Shown in pieces: positions 52,724 to 60,595 of a stretch of 64,000 nucleotides of DNA (position 1 is its first letter; each line of letters starts with the position of its first letter). The translations under genes were made by a program, and so were the position numbers. The DNA lies in the NCBI GenBank assembly GCA_023435725.1, contig JAEYRD010000017.1, forward strand, positions 1 to 64,000, in the 5' to 3' direction. The DNA is from Pseudomonadota bacterium (lineage in GTDB: Bacteria > Pseudomonadota > Alphaproteobacteria > Rhizobiales > Xanthobacteraceae). The notes beneath the pieces are model-generated. The model did no database searches. It was given only the letters and a program-made list of their open reading frames with translations, and was not told where the DNA came from.

Positions 52724-53494
52724 ATGACTTCGATGACGATTGGACCGATCGCGGGAACCGCGACCGATCCATCCGAGCGCAGCGCGCTCCTGTTCTGGAT
52801 GATCTTCACCGGGCTTTCGATCTTCGCCGTCGTGCTGCTGTGGCGCTTCGGCCTGATCCATCTGATGCTGAACTCGGACCGGACCTACATCTCCAGCGTG
52901 ATCGCGGTGCTCTATGTCGTCACCTGCGGTCACTGCTTCCTGCGCACGCGGGCGATCGCGCGCGAGGGGGCGGCAGCGCGGCGGTGCCGCGCGGTGCTCG
53001 CGGCGCCCAACGGCGGCAAGGTGCTCGATGCCAGCGCCGCAGCACTCCCACGCGGGCTGGTGCGCGACCACATCGAGAGCCTCGTCACCAAGGCCGCTGC
53101 GCAGGATTACCGTCCGGTCGACCAGACGCTGCTGCTGCGGACGCTGGCCGACCGGTTGCGCGGCTCGAACGGCTTCGGCGCCTTCGTTTCGGACACGCTG
53201 ATGAAACTCGGCCTGCTCGGCACAATCGTCGGCTTCATCATCATGCTGGCGCCGATCGCGGGGCTGGACGCCGCCGACAAGGTCGCGATGCGCTCCTCGA
53301 TGGGGCTGATGAGCGACGGCATGGCGGTTGCGATGTACACGACGCTGGCGGGCCTCGTTGGCTCGATCCTGGTCCGCATCCAGTACTACATGCTGGATGC
53401 CGCAACCCAGCGGGTGTTCTCGGATGCGGTGGTTCTCACCGAGACCTATGTGACGCCGGTCCTGGAGCGCAAGGGCGCTGGAACGGCGTCATGA
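52724..53494 (+). CDS. MotA/TolQ/ExbB-family proton-channel subunit
   Basis: 256 aa with four helices at about 23-43, 56-74, 160-180 and 197-217. The core LGLLGTIVGFIIMLAPI and SDGMAVAMYTTLAGLVGSI are the signature of the TolQ/ExbB/MotA family, whose members form ion channels with ExbD/MotB partners. ATG 52724 behind GGGAG; a longer frame from 52676 is less likely. Its stop overlaps the next gene's ATG (ATGATGG; 4-base overlap). The next product is a membrane-anchored DUF2135-like protein in place of ExbD or MotB. Confidence 0.9.
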   Translation: MTSMTIGPIAGTATDPSERSALLFWMIFTGLSIFAVVLLWRFGLIHLMLNSDRTYISSVIAVLYVVTCGHCFLRTRAIAREGAAARRCRAVLAAPNGGKVLDASAAALPRGLVRDHIESLVTKAAAQDYRPVDQTLLLRTLADRLRGSNGFGAFVSDTLMKLGLLGTIVGFIIMLAPIAGLDAADKVAMRSSMGLMSDGMAVAMYTTLAGLVGSILVRIQYYMLDAATQRVFSDAVVLTETYVTPVLERKGAGTAS

Positions 53495-54177
53495 TGGATG
53501 ATTTCGGTCTCTATCCGCGCGAGGAGCCATTCGATCCGCTCGGCGTGATGCTGTTCAAGGCGCTCCAGGTGATCGCCTTCCTGTTCTTTCTCGCGTTGCT
53601 CGCTGTCTCTCCGGATGCCAAGGAGGGCAAGATCGACTCCAAGGCCGAGTTCATGATCACGCTGGACTGGCCGGACAATCACCCCGATGATCTCGACCTG
53701 TTCGTGCAGGATCCCGCCGGCAATATCGCCTGGTACCGCCACCGCGAGGCCGGCTTCCTCACCCTCGATCGCGACGACCGAGGCGGGGCCAACGATTTCA
53801 TCATCGTTAACGGCAAGAAGATCGCATCGCCCATCCGCGAGGAGATCGTCACGGTGCGCGGCATCGTCGCCGGGGAATACACCGTCAACGTCTCGCATTT
53901 CGTGGCGACGACCGGCGAGCCTGTTACGGCCAATGTGAAAGTGCAGAAGCTCAATCCGACCGCGCAGGTGATCTTCGACAACAAGTTCACGCTCGACCAC
54001 ACCGGCGACGAGAAGACCGCGGTCCGGTTCCGGCTCGATGCCGAAGGCAAGGTCGTCAATGTCGACCAGCGGCCGAAATCGCTGCTCGAGACGTTTCGCA
54101 GCAGCTGGCGCAACGGGGCCGATCTCGACCCGAGAACCGGTGTGAGCAAGAACGCTGCGAGGGTGCGCCGTGACTAG
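53491..54177 (+). CDS. Single-helix membrane-anchored DUF2135/YfaP-like protein
   Basis: 228 aa. Short N-terminal tail, one membrane helix (about 17-40), then a beta-sandwich domain with TLDWPDNHPDDLDLFVQDPAG and VRGIVAGEYTVNVSHF, which matches DUF2135/YfaP-like domains. The topology (short inside, large outside) parallels ExbD/MotB. The helix itself lacks the carrier Asp those proteins have; Asp15 sits just before it. Translation coupled to the TolQ-like gene. Next gene overlaps by 8 bases. Function unknown; a channel partner is the simplest idea. Confidence 0.75.
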   Translation: MMDDFGLYPREEPFDPLGVMLFKALQVIAFLFFLALLAVSPDAKEGKIDSKAEFMITLDWPDNHPDDLDLFVQDPAGNIAWYRHREAGFLTLDRDDRGGANDFIIVNGKKIASPIREEIVTVRGIVAGEYTVNVSHFVATTGEPVTANVKVQKLNPTAQVIFDNKFTLDHTGDEKTAVRFRLDAEGKVVNVDQRPKSLLETFRSSWRNGADLDPRTGVSKNAARVRRD

Positions 54178-54775
54178 TTTGCAGACCGTCATCCTCACGC
54201 TGTCGGTCGCCTACGCCGTCATCGGCGCGCTGCTGCTGGTCGTGCTGGTCTATGCGCGGCTGCACTGGTCGCTGAAGGCGGTCGCGGTGGTCGTGACCAG
54301 CGCCTTTTATGTCGTCAGCTTCACCGAAATGCGCGGGCTGCTCGGCTGGGCGAGCGTCGACCGGCTACCGGTCTCCTTCAAGCTGCTCCAGGCGCGCATC
54401 GTCGAGCCGCATTCGCTGGAGGGCGATCCCGGCTCGATCTATCTCTGGGTCGAGCAGCTCGACGAGGACAATCGCCCAAGCGGCATCCCGCGGGCCTTCC
54501 GCGTGCCCTACAATGACGGGCTGGCCGACAAGACCCATGCCGCGCAGAACGAGATCGCGGCCGGGCATCCGCAGGGCGGGCGCGCCGCGGATTTCGGCGG
54601 GGGCGAAGGCACGCTCATCGACATGGTCCGAGAGTACGTGACGCCCAAGACCATCGTTGAGACCAGCGGCGGGGATTCCTCGACCGGCGAATTCATCGCC
54701 CCGCCGGCCGGCGCGCAGGGCGCCGTGTTCACGCCGCTGCCGCCACCCCGGATGCCGCCGAAGGACGAGCAATAG
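54170..54775 (+). CDS. Hypothetical membrane protein
   Basis: 201 aa. Two hydrophobic helices (about 6-28 and 34-50) are followed by a soluble domain containing LPVSFKLLQARIVEP and LWVEQLDEDN, then a Pro/Gly-rich tail. GTG start at 54170, overlapping the previous stop. No family recognised. Its place inside the coupled set makes it likely to be part of the same complex. Confidence 0.7.
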   Translation: MTSLQTVILTLSVAYAVIGALLLVVLVYARLHWSLKAVAVVVTSAFYVVSFTEMRGLLGWASVDRLPVSFKLLQARIVEPHSLEGDPGSIYLWVEQLDEDNRPSGIPRAFRVPYNDGLADKTHAAQNEIAAGHPQGGRAADFGGGEGTLIDMVREYVTPKTIVETSGGDSSTGEFIAPPAGAQGAVFTPLPPPRMPPKDEQ

Positions 54776-54891
54776 GCCCTTCACCGTCGCGGCAGGTGCA
54801 CGCTGGAAAACGGCGCCGCGCTGGCGCATCTTCTTGACGTCCCTCAATTTGGCCTTATCGGCTTCTGATAAGCGTTTGGGGTGGAGGATGC

Positions 54892-55632
54892 GTGCTCCTA
54901 GCTGTCTTCTCGGATATCCATGGTAACCGGCAGGCGTTCGAGGCATGCCTGAGGGTGGCGCGCGCGCGTGGCGCGGAGCAGTTCGTCCTGCTTGGTGATT
55001 TCGTCGGCTACGGCGCCGATCCGGAATGGGTGGTGGACACCGCGATGGCTCTGGTCCGGGAGGGCGCCATCGCCGTCCGCGGCAACCATGACGAGGCCGT
55101 CAACACCACGACCGAGACCATGAATGCCGAGGCGCAGATCGCGATCGAATGGACGCGCGGGCGTCTCGACGTGGCGCAGCGGCGCTTCCTGGCCGAGCTG
55201 CCGATGGTGGTGCAGGAGAGGGAACGTCTTTACGTCCACTCAGAAGCTTCAAGTCCGTCGCACTGGCACTATGTCCGCTCGACGACGGATGCCGCGCGCA
55301 GCCTGATCTCGACGCCCGCCCACGTCACATTCTGCGGCCACATCCATCGCCCCGCGCTCTATTCGATGTCGGTGACGGCGAAGATGACGAGCTTCGTGCC
55401 CAGGACCGACGTTTCGGTGCAGCTCCTGCGCGGACGACAATGGCTGGCCGTGCTCGGCTCGGTCGGCCAGCCCCGCGATGGCGATCCGTCCGCGGCCTTC
55501 GTGCTGTTCGACACGGTCTCGTGCGAGATCACCTATTGCCGCGCGCCCTATGACATCGAGACGGCCGCGGGCCGCATCCGCGACAATGGCCTGCCGCCCT
55601 GGCTCGCCGACCGGCTCTCGCAGGGGCGCTGA
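54892..55632 (+). CDS. Calcineurin-like metallophosphoesterase
   Basis: 246-aa cytosolic phosphoesterase of the YfcE/PP2A-like group. Metal ligands in the N-terminal AVFSDIHGNRQA (Asp, His), GDFVGYGADP (Asp), GNHDE (Asn-His) and CGHIHRP (two His). GTG start 54892 with GGAGG at 54883-54887. It lies five bases from the kinase gene, so is part of that transcript. It could dephosphorylate the kinase's substrate. Confidence 0.92.
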   Translation: MLLAVFSDIHGNRQAFEACLRVARARGAEQFVLLGDFVGYGADPEWVVDTAMALVREGAIAVRGNHDEAVNTTTETMNAEAQIAIEWTRGRLDVAQRRFLAELPMVVQERERLYVHSEASSPSHWHYVRSTTDAARSLISTPAHVTFCGHIHRPALYSMSVTAKMTSFVPRTDVSVQLLRGRQWLAVLGSVGQPRDGDPSAAFVLFDTVSCEITYCRAPYDIETAAGRIRDNGLPPWLADRLSQGR

Positions 55633-55637
55633 CGACG

Positions 55638-57071
55638 ATGCCGAAACCCCTGGTCAAGCCCGGCGCGGAAATCGACGGCTACACCATCGGCGAATGCGTC
55701 CATTCCGGCGGCATGGCGACGCTATGGACCGTCACCCATCCCGACATCGACGTGCCGCTGCTGATGAAGATCCCGCGGGTGTCGGAGGGCGAGGACCCGG
55801 CCGCGATCGTCTCCTTCGAGATGGAGATGATGATCCTGCCGCGGCTCGCCGGTCCGCACGTGCCGTCGTGTTTCGGCACCGGGGATTTCGCGCACCAGGC
55901 CTATGTCGTGATCGAGCGCATCGTCGGCACGACGCTCTACAAGCGGCTGCCGGATCTGCCGCTGCCTTACGAGGAGGCGCGCCTGCTGGTCGCGAAGATC
56001 GCGACTGCGCTCGCCGATCTGCACCGGCAAAACGTGATCCATCACGACATCAAGCCGAGCAGCATCATGTTCCGCGACAGCGGCGAGGCGGTGCTGATCG
56101 ACTATGGCCTGTCGCATCACAACCACCTGCCGGATTTGTTGCAGGAGGAGTTCCGCCTGCCTTACGGCACCGCGCCCTACATGGCGCCGGAGCGGCTGCT
56201 GGGCGTGCGTGACGATCCGCGCAGCGATCTGTTTTCGCTCGGCGTGCTGCTCTATTTCTTCACCACGGGCGAGCGCCCGTTCGGGGAGGGCGAGACGCTG
56301 CGCGCGATGCGGCGCCGGCTCTGGCGCGATCCGTATCCGCCGCGCAAGCTGCGCAGCGACTATCCGCCCTGGCTGCAGGAGGTGGTGCTGCGCTGCCTCG
56401 AGATCGAGCCGGTGTGGCGCTATCCGACTGCGTCGCAGCTCGCTTTCGATCTCGCCCATCCGGGCCAGGTCAAACTCACCGCGCGCTCGGAGCGGCTGAA
56501 GCGCGATCCGTGGAGCGTCGCCTGGCGGCGCCGCTTCAACCAGGGCGTCATGGCGCCGCGCGCCAAGTCGGACGTCGCGGAGCAGATCGCATCGAGCCCG
56601 ATCCTCGCCGTCGCACTCGACACGGTGGAAGGCGCACCGGAGCTGAACGAGGCACTGCGCATGACGACGGAGCGCATTCTCGCCACGCTGCCGTCAGCGC
56701 GACTCGCCTGCGTCAACGTGCTGAAGCTCAATCGCATCGCCATCGACAAGACGCTGGACGAGCAGGGCTCCAACAAGCATGTCGACCGCCTAGTGGCGCT
56801 CAGGCATTGGGCGACGCCGCTCAAGCTTGACGAGAGCCGGTTGTCGGTTCACGTGCTGGAGGCGGTCGATCCCGCCGCTGCGCTGCTGGAATTCGCCGAG
56901 GTCAACCAGGTTGACCATGTCATCATCGGTGCGCGGCAGAGTTCGTTCAGGCGCTCGCTGCTCGGCAGCGTCTCGGCCAAGGTGGCGTCGGAAGCGACCT
57001 GCACCGTCACCGTGGTGCGGCCGCCTCGGCTGGCTGCGGACGCGGCTGATACCGGCGAGGCGGCCGGATAG
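55638..57071 (+). CDS. Ser/Thr protein kinase fused to a UspA-type domain
   Basis: 477 aa. Kinase domain about residues 15-265: Lys44 (LLMKIP), catalytic loop HHDIKPSS (Asp137) with His in place of the usual Arg, DYG at 155-157 in place of DFG, and GTAPYMAPE activation segment. A UspA-like domain spans about 325-465 (VDHVIIGARQSSF, LLGSVSAKVASEA), which often binds ATP or stress signals. No membrane segment. Such a fusion is rare. It closes the coupled gene set, with a phosphatase upstream of it. Confidence 0.9.
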   Translation: MPKPLVKPGAEIDGYTIGECVHSGGMATLWTVTHPDIDVPLLMKIPRVSEGEDPAAIVSFEMEMMILPRLAGPHVPSCFGTGDFAHQAYVVIERIVGTTLYKRLPDLPLPYEEARLLVAKIATALADLHRQNVIHHDIKPSSIMFRDSGEAVLIDYGLSHHNHLPDLLQEEFRLPYGTAPYMAPERLLGVRDDPRSDLFSLGVLLYFFTTGERPFGEGETLRAMRRRLWRDPYPPRKLRSDYPPWLQEVVLRCLEIEPVWRYPTASQLAFDLAHPGQVKLTARSERLKRDPWSVAWRRRFNQGVMAPRAKSDVAEQIASSPILAVALDTVEGAPELNEALRMTTERILATLPSARLACVNVLKLNRIAIDKTLDEQGSNKHVDRLVALRHWATPLKLDESRLSVHVLEAVDPAAALLEFAEVNQVDHVIIGARQSSFRRSLLGSVSAKVASEATCTVTVVRPPRLAADAADTGEAAG

Positions 57072-57098
57072 ACCGCACCCCGGGTTTCAGAGAATGGC

Positions 57099-57290
57099 TC
57101 AGGCCGCGTGAGCGGCGTAGCCGGCTTGCTTACGGCGGATCGGCCAGGAGAAGTGCGGGCCGGCCTCGCCGTGATCCGCGCTGCGACCGAAGTACTGAAT
57201 GATCTCGCGGCAGGGCTCGCAGTTGAAGAGGTTGCGCGACGCGGATGCCTTGGTCATTTCATTCAGGCAGTTCGGGCAGTGCGGCTTCAT
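57099..57290 (-). CDS. Small zinc-ribbon-like protein
   Basis: 63 aa. Two Cys-x2-Cys knuckles: CPNC near the N-terminus and CEPC in NLFNCEPCREIIQYFG; together they may bind one zinc. ATG 57290 rather than the TTG further up. No family name; its size suggests a small regulator or adaptor. Downstream of the tiny membrane protein on the same strand. Confidence 0.7.
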   Translation of the reverse strand: MKPHCPNCLNEMTKASASRNLFNCEPCREIIQYFGRSADHGEAGPHFSWPIRRKQAGYAAHAA

Positions 57291-57326
57291 CAGTCTCAAG
57301 TCCAGATAAGAAATTTAACGCCGGCG

Positions 57327-57461
57327 TCAGATCCGATCGCGACGGGTGGTGCGTGCGGAACGTGCCGGGACCTGCACCGGTCCGGCCGTTGGGCCGAACA
57401 CAACAAACGCACTGAAACCAAGCCACAACGCCACGCCAGTCCAAACCAGGGTCGTCGTCAT
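57327..57461 (-). CDS. Tiny membrane protein, 44 aa
   Basis: ATG 57461, TGA at 57327-57329; GGGAG eight bases upstream. One hydrophobic helix (about residues 4-23, TLVWTGVALWLGFSAFVVFG), then a basic tail ending TTRRDRI. Too short for most gene finders. Likely an inner-membrane microprotein; function unknown. Confidence 0.55.
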   Translation of the reverse strand: MTTTLVWTGVALWLGFSAFVVFGPTAGPVQVPARSARTTRRDRI

Positions 57462-57520
57462 GATGTGCTCCCGCGAAAACAGGCAGGAATCACTTGCTGT
57501 GATTTGCGGGAATCAGGGAA

Positions 57521-57562
57521 GTCCGTTGGAGTACGGACTAAGGTTGCAATCCTAGGGATTGC
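57521..57562. promoter_or_regulatory. Two short palindromes upstream of the tiny membrane gene
   Basis: GTCCGT/ACGGAC (57521-57526, 57533-57538) and GCAATCC/GGATTGC (57546-57552, 57556-57562) lie 60-100 bases upstream of ATG 57461, between it and rpe. They could be an operator or part of rpe's downstream region. Weak evidence. Confidence 0.3.
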
Positions 57563-57619
57563 GCGCTGCACCGCGGCAAGAGCCGCAGCTCTTGTCGTTA
57601 TGCCGAGGGCTGGTGCAGG

Positions 57620-58321
57620 TCAGATCGCTTCGCCGCGTGCGCCGGCGGCTGCGTTGCGGATCGCGGCGATGTTGGCCTTGTAGGCCTCTTGCGTGCCGCC
57701 CCGAAACACGGAGGTGCCGGCGACGAAGGCGTTGGCGCCGGCCGCGGCCAGGGGACCTGCGACGTCGGGGCCGACGCCGCCATCGACCTCGATGTCGATC
57801 GGTCGCCCCGACGTCATCGCGCGGATGTCGCGGATCTTGCCGATCGCGGAAGGGATGAAGGCCTGGCCGCCGAAGCCGGGATTGACCGACATCACCAGCA
57901 CGAGATCGACGAGGTCGATGACATATTCGAGCGCGCTGATCGGCGTGCCCGGATTGAGCGAGACACCGGCCTTCTTGCCGAGCGCGCGGATCGCCTGGAG
58001 CGAGCGGTGCAGATGGGGACCGGCCTCGGCATGCACCGTGATGTGGTCGCACCCGGCTTTCGCGAAGGCCTCGAGATAGGGGTCGCAGGGCGAGATCATC
58101 AGGTGCGCATCGAAGATCTTCTTGGTGTGCGGGCGCATCGCCTTGATGACGTCGGGGCCGTAGGAAATGTTGGGAACGAAATGCCCGTCCATCACGTCGA
58201 GATGGATCCAGTCGGCCCCCGCAGCGTCCACGGCGCGCACCTCCTCGCCGAGTTTGGAGAAATCCGAGGCCAGGATCGAGGGCGCGATTGCCAGGGGGCG
58301 GGGGGCGAAGGCTTGGGTCAT
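57620..58321 (-). CDS. rpe: Ribulose-phosphate 3-epimerase
   Basis: 233-aa TIM-barrel enzyme of the pentose phosphate/Calvin pathway, converting ribulose-5-P and xylulose-5-P. Conserved APSILASDFSKLGEEV, the HLDVMDGHFVPN metal-binding segment, VMSVNPGFGGQ and EVDGGV. Stop at 57620. It is a single gene; a Calvin operon is not adjacent. Confidence 0.95.
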   Translation of the reverse strand: MTQAFAPRPLAIAPSILASDFSKLGEEVRAVDAAGADWIHLDVMDGHFVPNISYGPDVIKAMRPHTKKIFDAHLMISPCDPYLEAFAKAGCDHITVHAEAGPHLHRSLQAIRALGKKAGVSLNPGTPISALEYVIDLVDLVLVMSVNPGFGGQAFIPSAIGKIRDIRAMTSGRPIDIEVDGGVGPDVAGPLAAAGANAFVAGTSVFRGGTQEAYKANIAAIRNAAAGARGEAI

Positions 58322-58585
58322 GGCGCGGTTTCCCGTGGCGGCCGAAACAAGAATGAGCCTCGCCTAACATGGGCACTTGCTGCGGGCAATGCAGGGGAGG
58401 CGTGCTTCCTGTGGGCGGAAAATTCTGCCGCGACCGGCACGAATTGCCGGTGTTCCCGGGTCGGGCCGAGTACAGCCAAGCTCAGCGGAGGCGGATTTCA
58501 TTGAGCTTTTTGCACTGGCACGGGGCTTGCTGACTTCATCCCCGGGACATTGGCCGCGGCATGCCGCATCGGTTGGAGTTGTGCA

Positions 58586-59365
58586 ATGTTGTTTGCGCTT
58601 GGCGCAGTATCGAGCGCGCTCGACGTGATCCAGTCGCTGACGAACTCGAAGTCGTCGTCGTCGACGCAGAAGACGGGATCATCGCAGGGCGCGACCAATC
58701 CGTTCGCGATCGACAGCGGCAGCAGCACGACCAGCGGCGCGACCTCGTCGGTCAATTCGGGCAAATATCCGCGGATATCGCCGGATACGATGAACGCGCT
58801 GTTCGCCGCGCAGAGCCAGTCGACAGACAGCACGGCCAGCTCGACCGCGTCGAGTTCGACGTCGACGAGCCGGGATGCTGCGCTCAAGGACCTGTTCTCG
58901 AAGATCGATGCGGACGGCGACGGCAAGATCACCAAGTCCGAATTCGAGAACGCGCTGGGGGCCGGCGGCACCAATCTGGCGCAGGCCGATGACGTGTTCT
59001 CCAAGCTGGATTCGAATTCCGACGGCAGCGTCAGCCTGGACGAGATGTCGAAGGCGCTGAAGAGCGGCCATCACGGCCACCATCACGCACAGGGCGCCGG
59101 CGGCTCAGGCGATGGATCGGATTCTTCGTCGCAGTCGGGCGGTGGGTCGACCGCGACCACGACGACCAACGCCGACGGCTCGACCACCACCACCGTCACC
59201 TATGCCGACGGCTTCAAGATGTCGACGACCGTTCCTGGCGCCTCCAGCTCTTCAAGTGCGAACGGCGGCGGCAACTCGCCTTATGACTGGTTCGGACAGA
59301 TGATGCAGCGCCAGGCTCAGGCCTCAGCGGGATCCACGGCCTCATCGATGTCGATGAGCGTGTGA
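58586..59365 (+). CDS. EF-hand calcium-binding protein with Ser/Thr/Gly-rich and His-rich regions
   Basis: 259 aa. No clear cleavable signal. Two EF-hand loops in the middle: DADGDGKITKSE and DSNSDGSVSLDE, with Asp/Glu at the right positions to bind calcium. Then a GHHGHHHAQG stretch and Ser/Thr/Gly-rich sequence. ATG 58586 is chosen because 58550 has no site. Similar proteins occur in Bradyrhizobium and some are secreted without a classical signal; role unknown. Confidence 0.82.
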   Translation: MLFALGAVSSALDVIQSLTNSKSSSSTQKTGSSQGATNPFAIDSGSSTTSGATSSVNSGKYPRISPDTMNALFAAQSQSTDSTASSTASSSTSTSRDAALKDLFSKIDADGDGKITKSEFENALGAGGTNLAQADDVFSKLDSNSDGSVSLDEMSKALKSGHHGHHHAQGAGGSGDGSDSSSQSGGGSTATTTTNADGSTTTTVTYADGFKMSTTVPGASSSSSANGGGNSPYDWFGQMMQRQAQASAGSTASSMSMSV

Positions 59366-59489
59366 GCTCGTTCGCTGTCATGCCCCGCCACCGGGTCTCG
59401 CCTTGGGCGAGCCCGATGACAGGCTCCGGCGGGGGCATCCAGTACGCCGCGCCCTATCGGTTCAATCACTACTGTCTCTGGAATACTGG

Positions 59490-59513
59490 ATCGCCCGGTC
59501 TCCGCCGGGCGAT
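59490..59513. repeat. Short palindromic repeat
   Basis: ATCGCCCGG (59490-59498) and CCGGGCGAT (59505-59513) pair across 6 bases. Together with the nearby GTCATGCCCCGCC and GATGACAGGCTCCGGCGGGG segments it belongs to the Bradyrhizobium palindromic family that fills 59366-59537 between convergent genes. Confidence 0.7.
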
Positions 59514-59537
59514 GACGACTGATATGTGAGAACCGCG

Positions 59538-60536
59538 CTACGCGCCAAACCGATCCTTCCACGCCGGCAGAGCGCCGGGGAATGGCAGTACGGTCGCGCT
59601 GTAGACACCACGTGCGATCGCGCGCGCGACGACGTTGGCGGCGACCATGCTGAGTTCGGTGAGCTCGACCAGCGGCTCGATCGGCTTCTCGCAAGTGGCT
59701 GCCGCGAACAGCACGTCACCGTCGAGCGGGGTGTGCACCGGATAGATCGCGCGGGCGAAGCCGGTCTGCGCGATCATCGCGAGCCGCCTGGCCTGCGCCT
59801 TGGTCAGGATCGCGTCGGTGACGACGAGGCCGATCGTGGTGTTCTCGCGCTCGCTCGCGGCGGGGCCTCCCTTGATGCGCATCGCCAGCATGTCCGGCGT
59901 GAATTGAGACGGCAGCCCGCGTCCGCCGAACTCGCCGTTCACCTCGAATGGCGCGGCCCAGAACCACGGCCCATCGCCGACGCTAACGCTGCCGACCGCA
60001 TTCACCACCATGATCGCGGCAACCTTGACGCCGTTCGACGTCACGGCCGACGCCGAGCCGAGCCCGCCCTGGAAGGTGGCGGTGGTGGCGCCCAGGCCTG
60101 CGCCAACGCTGCCGAGCGCGAAGTCGTTTCCGGCCGCGGCTGCTGCGGCGTAGCCGAGATCGCGATAGGGCGGGAAGCGGCCCCACTTCTTGTCGCCGCC
60201 GTTGAGCAGGTCGAACATGATCGCGCCCGGCACGATCGGGATCACCGCGTCACGGATCTTGAAACCGCGGCCCTGTTCAGCGAGCCAGGCCTGCACGCCC
60301 CCGCCGGCATCGAGGCCGAAGGCCGAGCCGCCGGAGAGCGCGATCGCATCGACGCGCTCGACCGTGTTGGCGAGATCGAGCAGGGCATCCTCGCGCGTGC
60401 CGGGTCCGCCGCCGCGGACGTCGATCGCCGCGACTGCCGGCTGATCGAAGATGATCGCGGTCGTGCCCGAAGCGAGCTTCGCATCGTCGGCATGGCCGAC
60501 GCGGACGCCGGCGATATCGGTCAGTAGGTTCTTCAC
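59538..60536 (-). CDS. P1-family autoproteolytic peptidase (DmpA/NylC-like)
   Basis: About 332 aa from GTG 60536 (VKNLLTDIAGVRVGHA), the usual family start. An upstream TTG at 60599 overlaps the kinase stop (TTGA) and would give 353 aa. P1 proteins self-cleave before a nucleophilic Ser or Thr; the site is probably in ERENTTIGLVVTDA. SGGSAFGLDAGGG and the GGGPGTRE motif are typical. Family includes aminopeptidases and nylon-oligomer hydrolases; substrate unknown. Same strand as the hybrid kinase. Confidence 0.88.
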   Translation of the reverse strand: MKNLLTDIAGVRVGHADDAKLASGTTAIIFDQPAVAAIDVRGGGPGTREDALLDLANTVERVDAIALSGGSAFGLDAGGGVQAWLAEQGRGFKIRDAVIPIVPGAIMFDLLNGGDKKWGRFPPYRDLGYAAAAAAGNDFALGSVGAGLGATTATFQGGLGSASAVTSNGVKVAAIMVVNAVGSVSVGDGPWFWAAPFEVNGEFGGRGLPSQFTPDMLAMRIKGGPAASERENTTIGLVVTDAILTKAQARRLAMIAQTGFARAIYPVHTPLDGDVLFAAATCEKPIEPLVELTELSMVAANVVARAIARGVYSATVLPFPGALPAWKDRFGA

Positions 60537-60595
60537 GGCGGCTCCGTCGGCTGAAAGCAGTTCGGCATCTGCGATAGCGCACGGATGCTGCCGGC

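Noticed and set aside
52324..53490. N-terminal extension of the DUF2135 gene
   Set aside because: It runs through the TolQ-like gene in another frame; the true start is the ATG at 53491 with a 4-base overlap.
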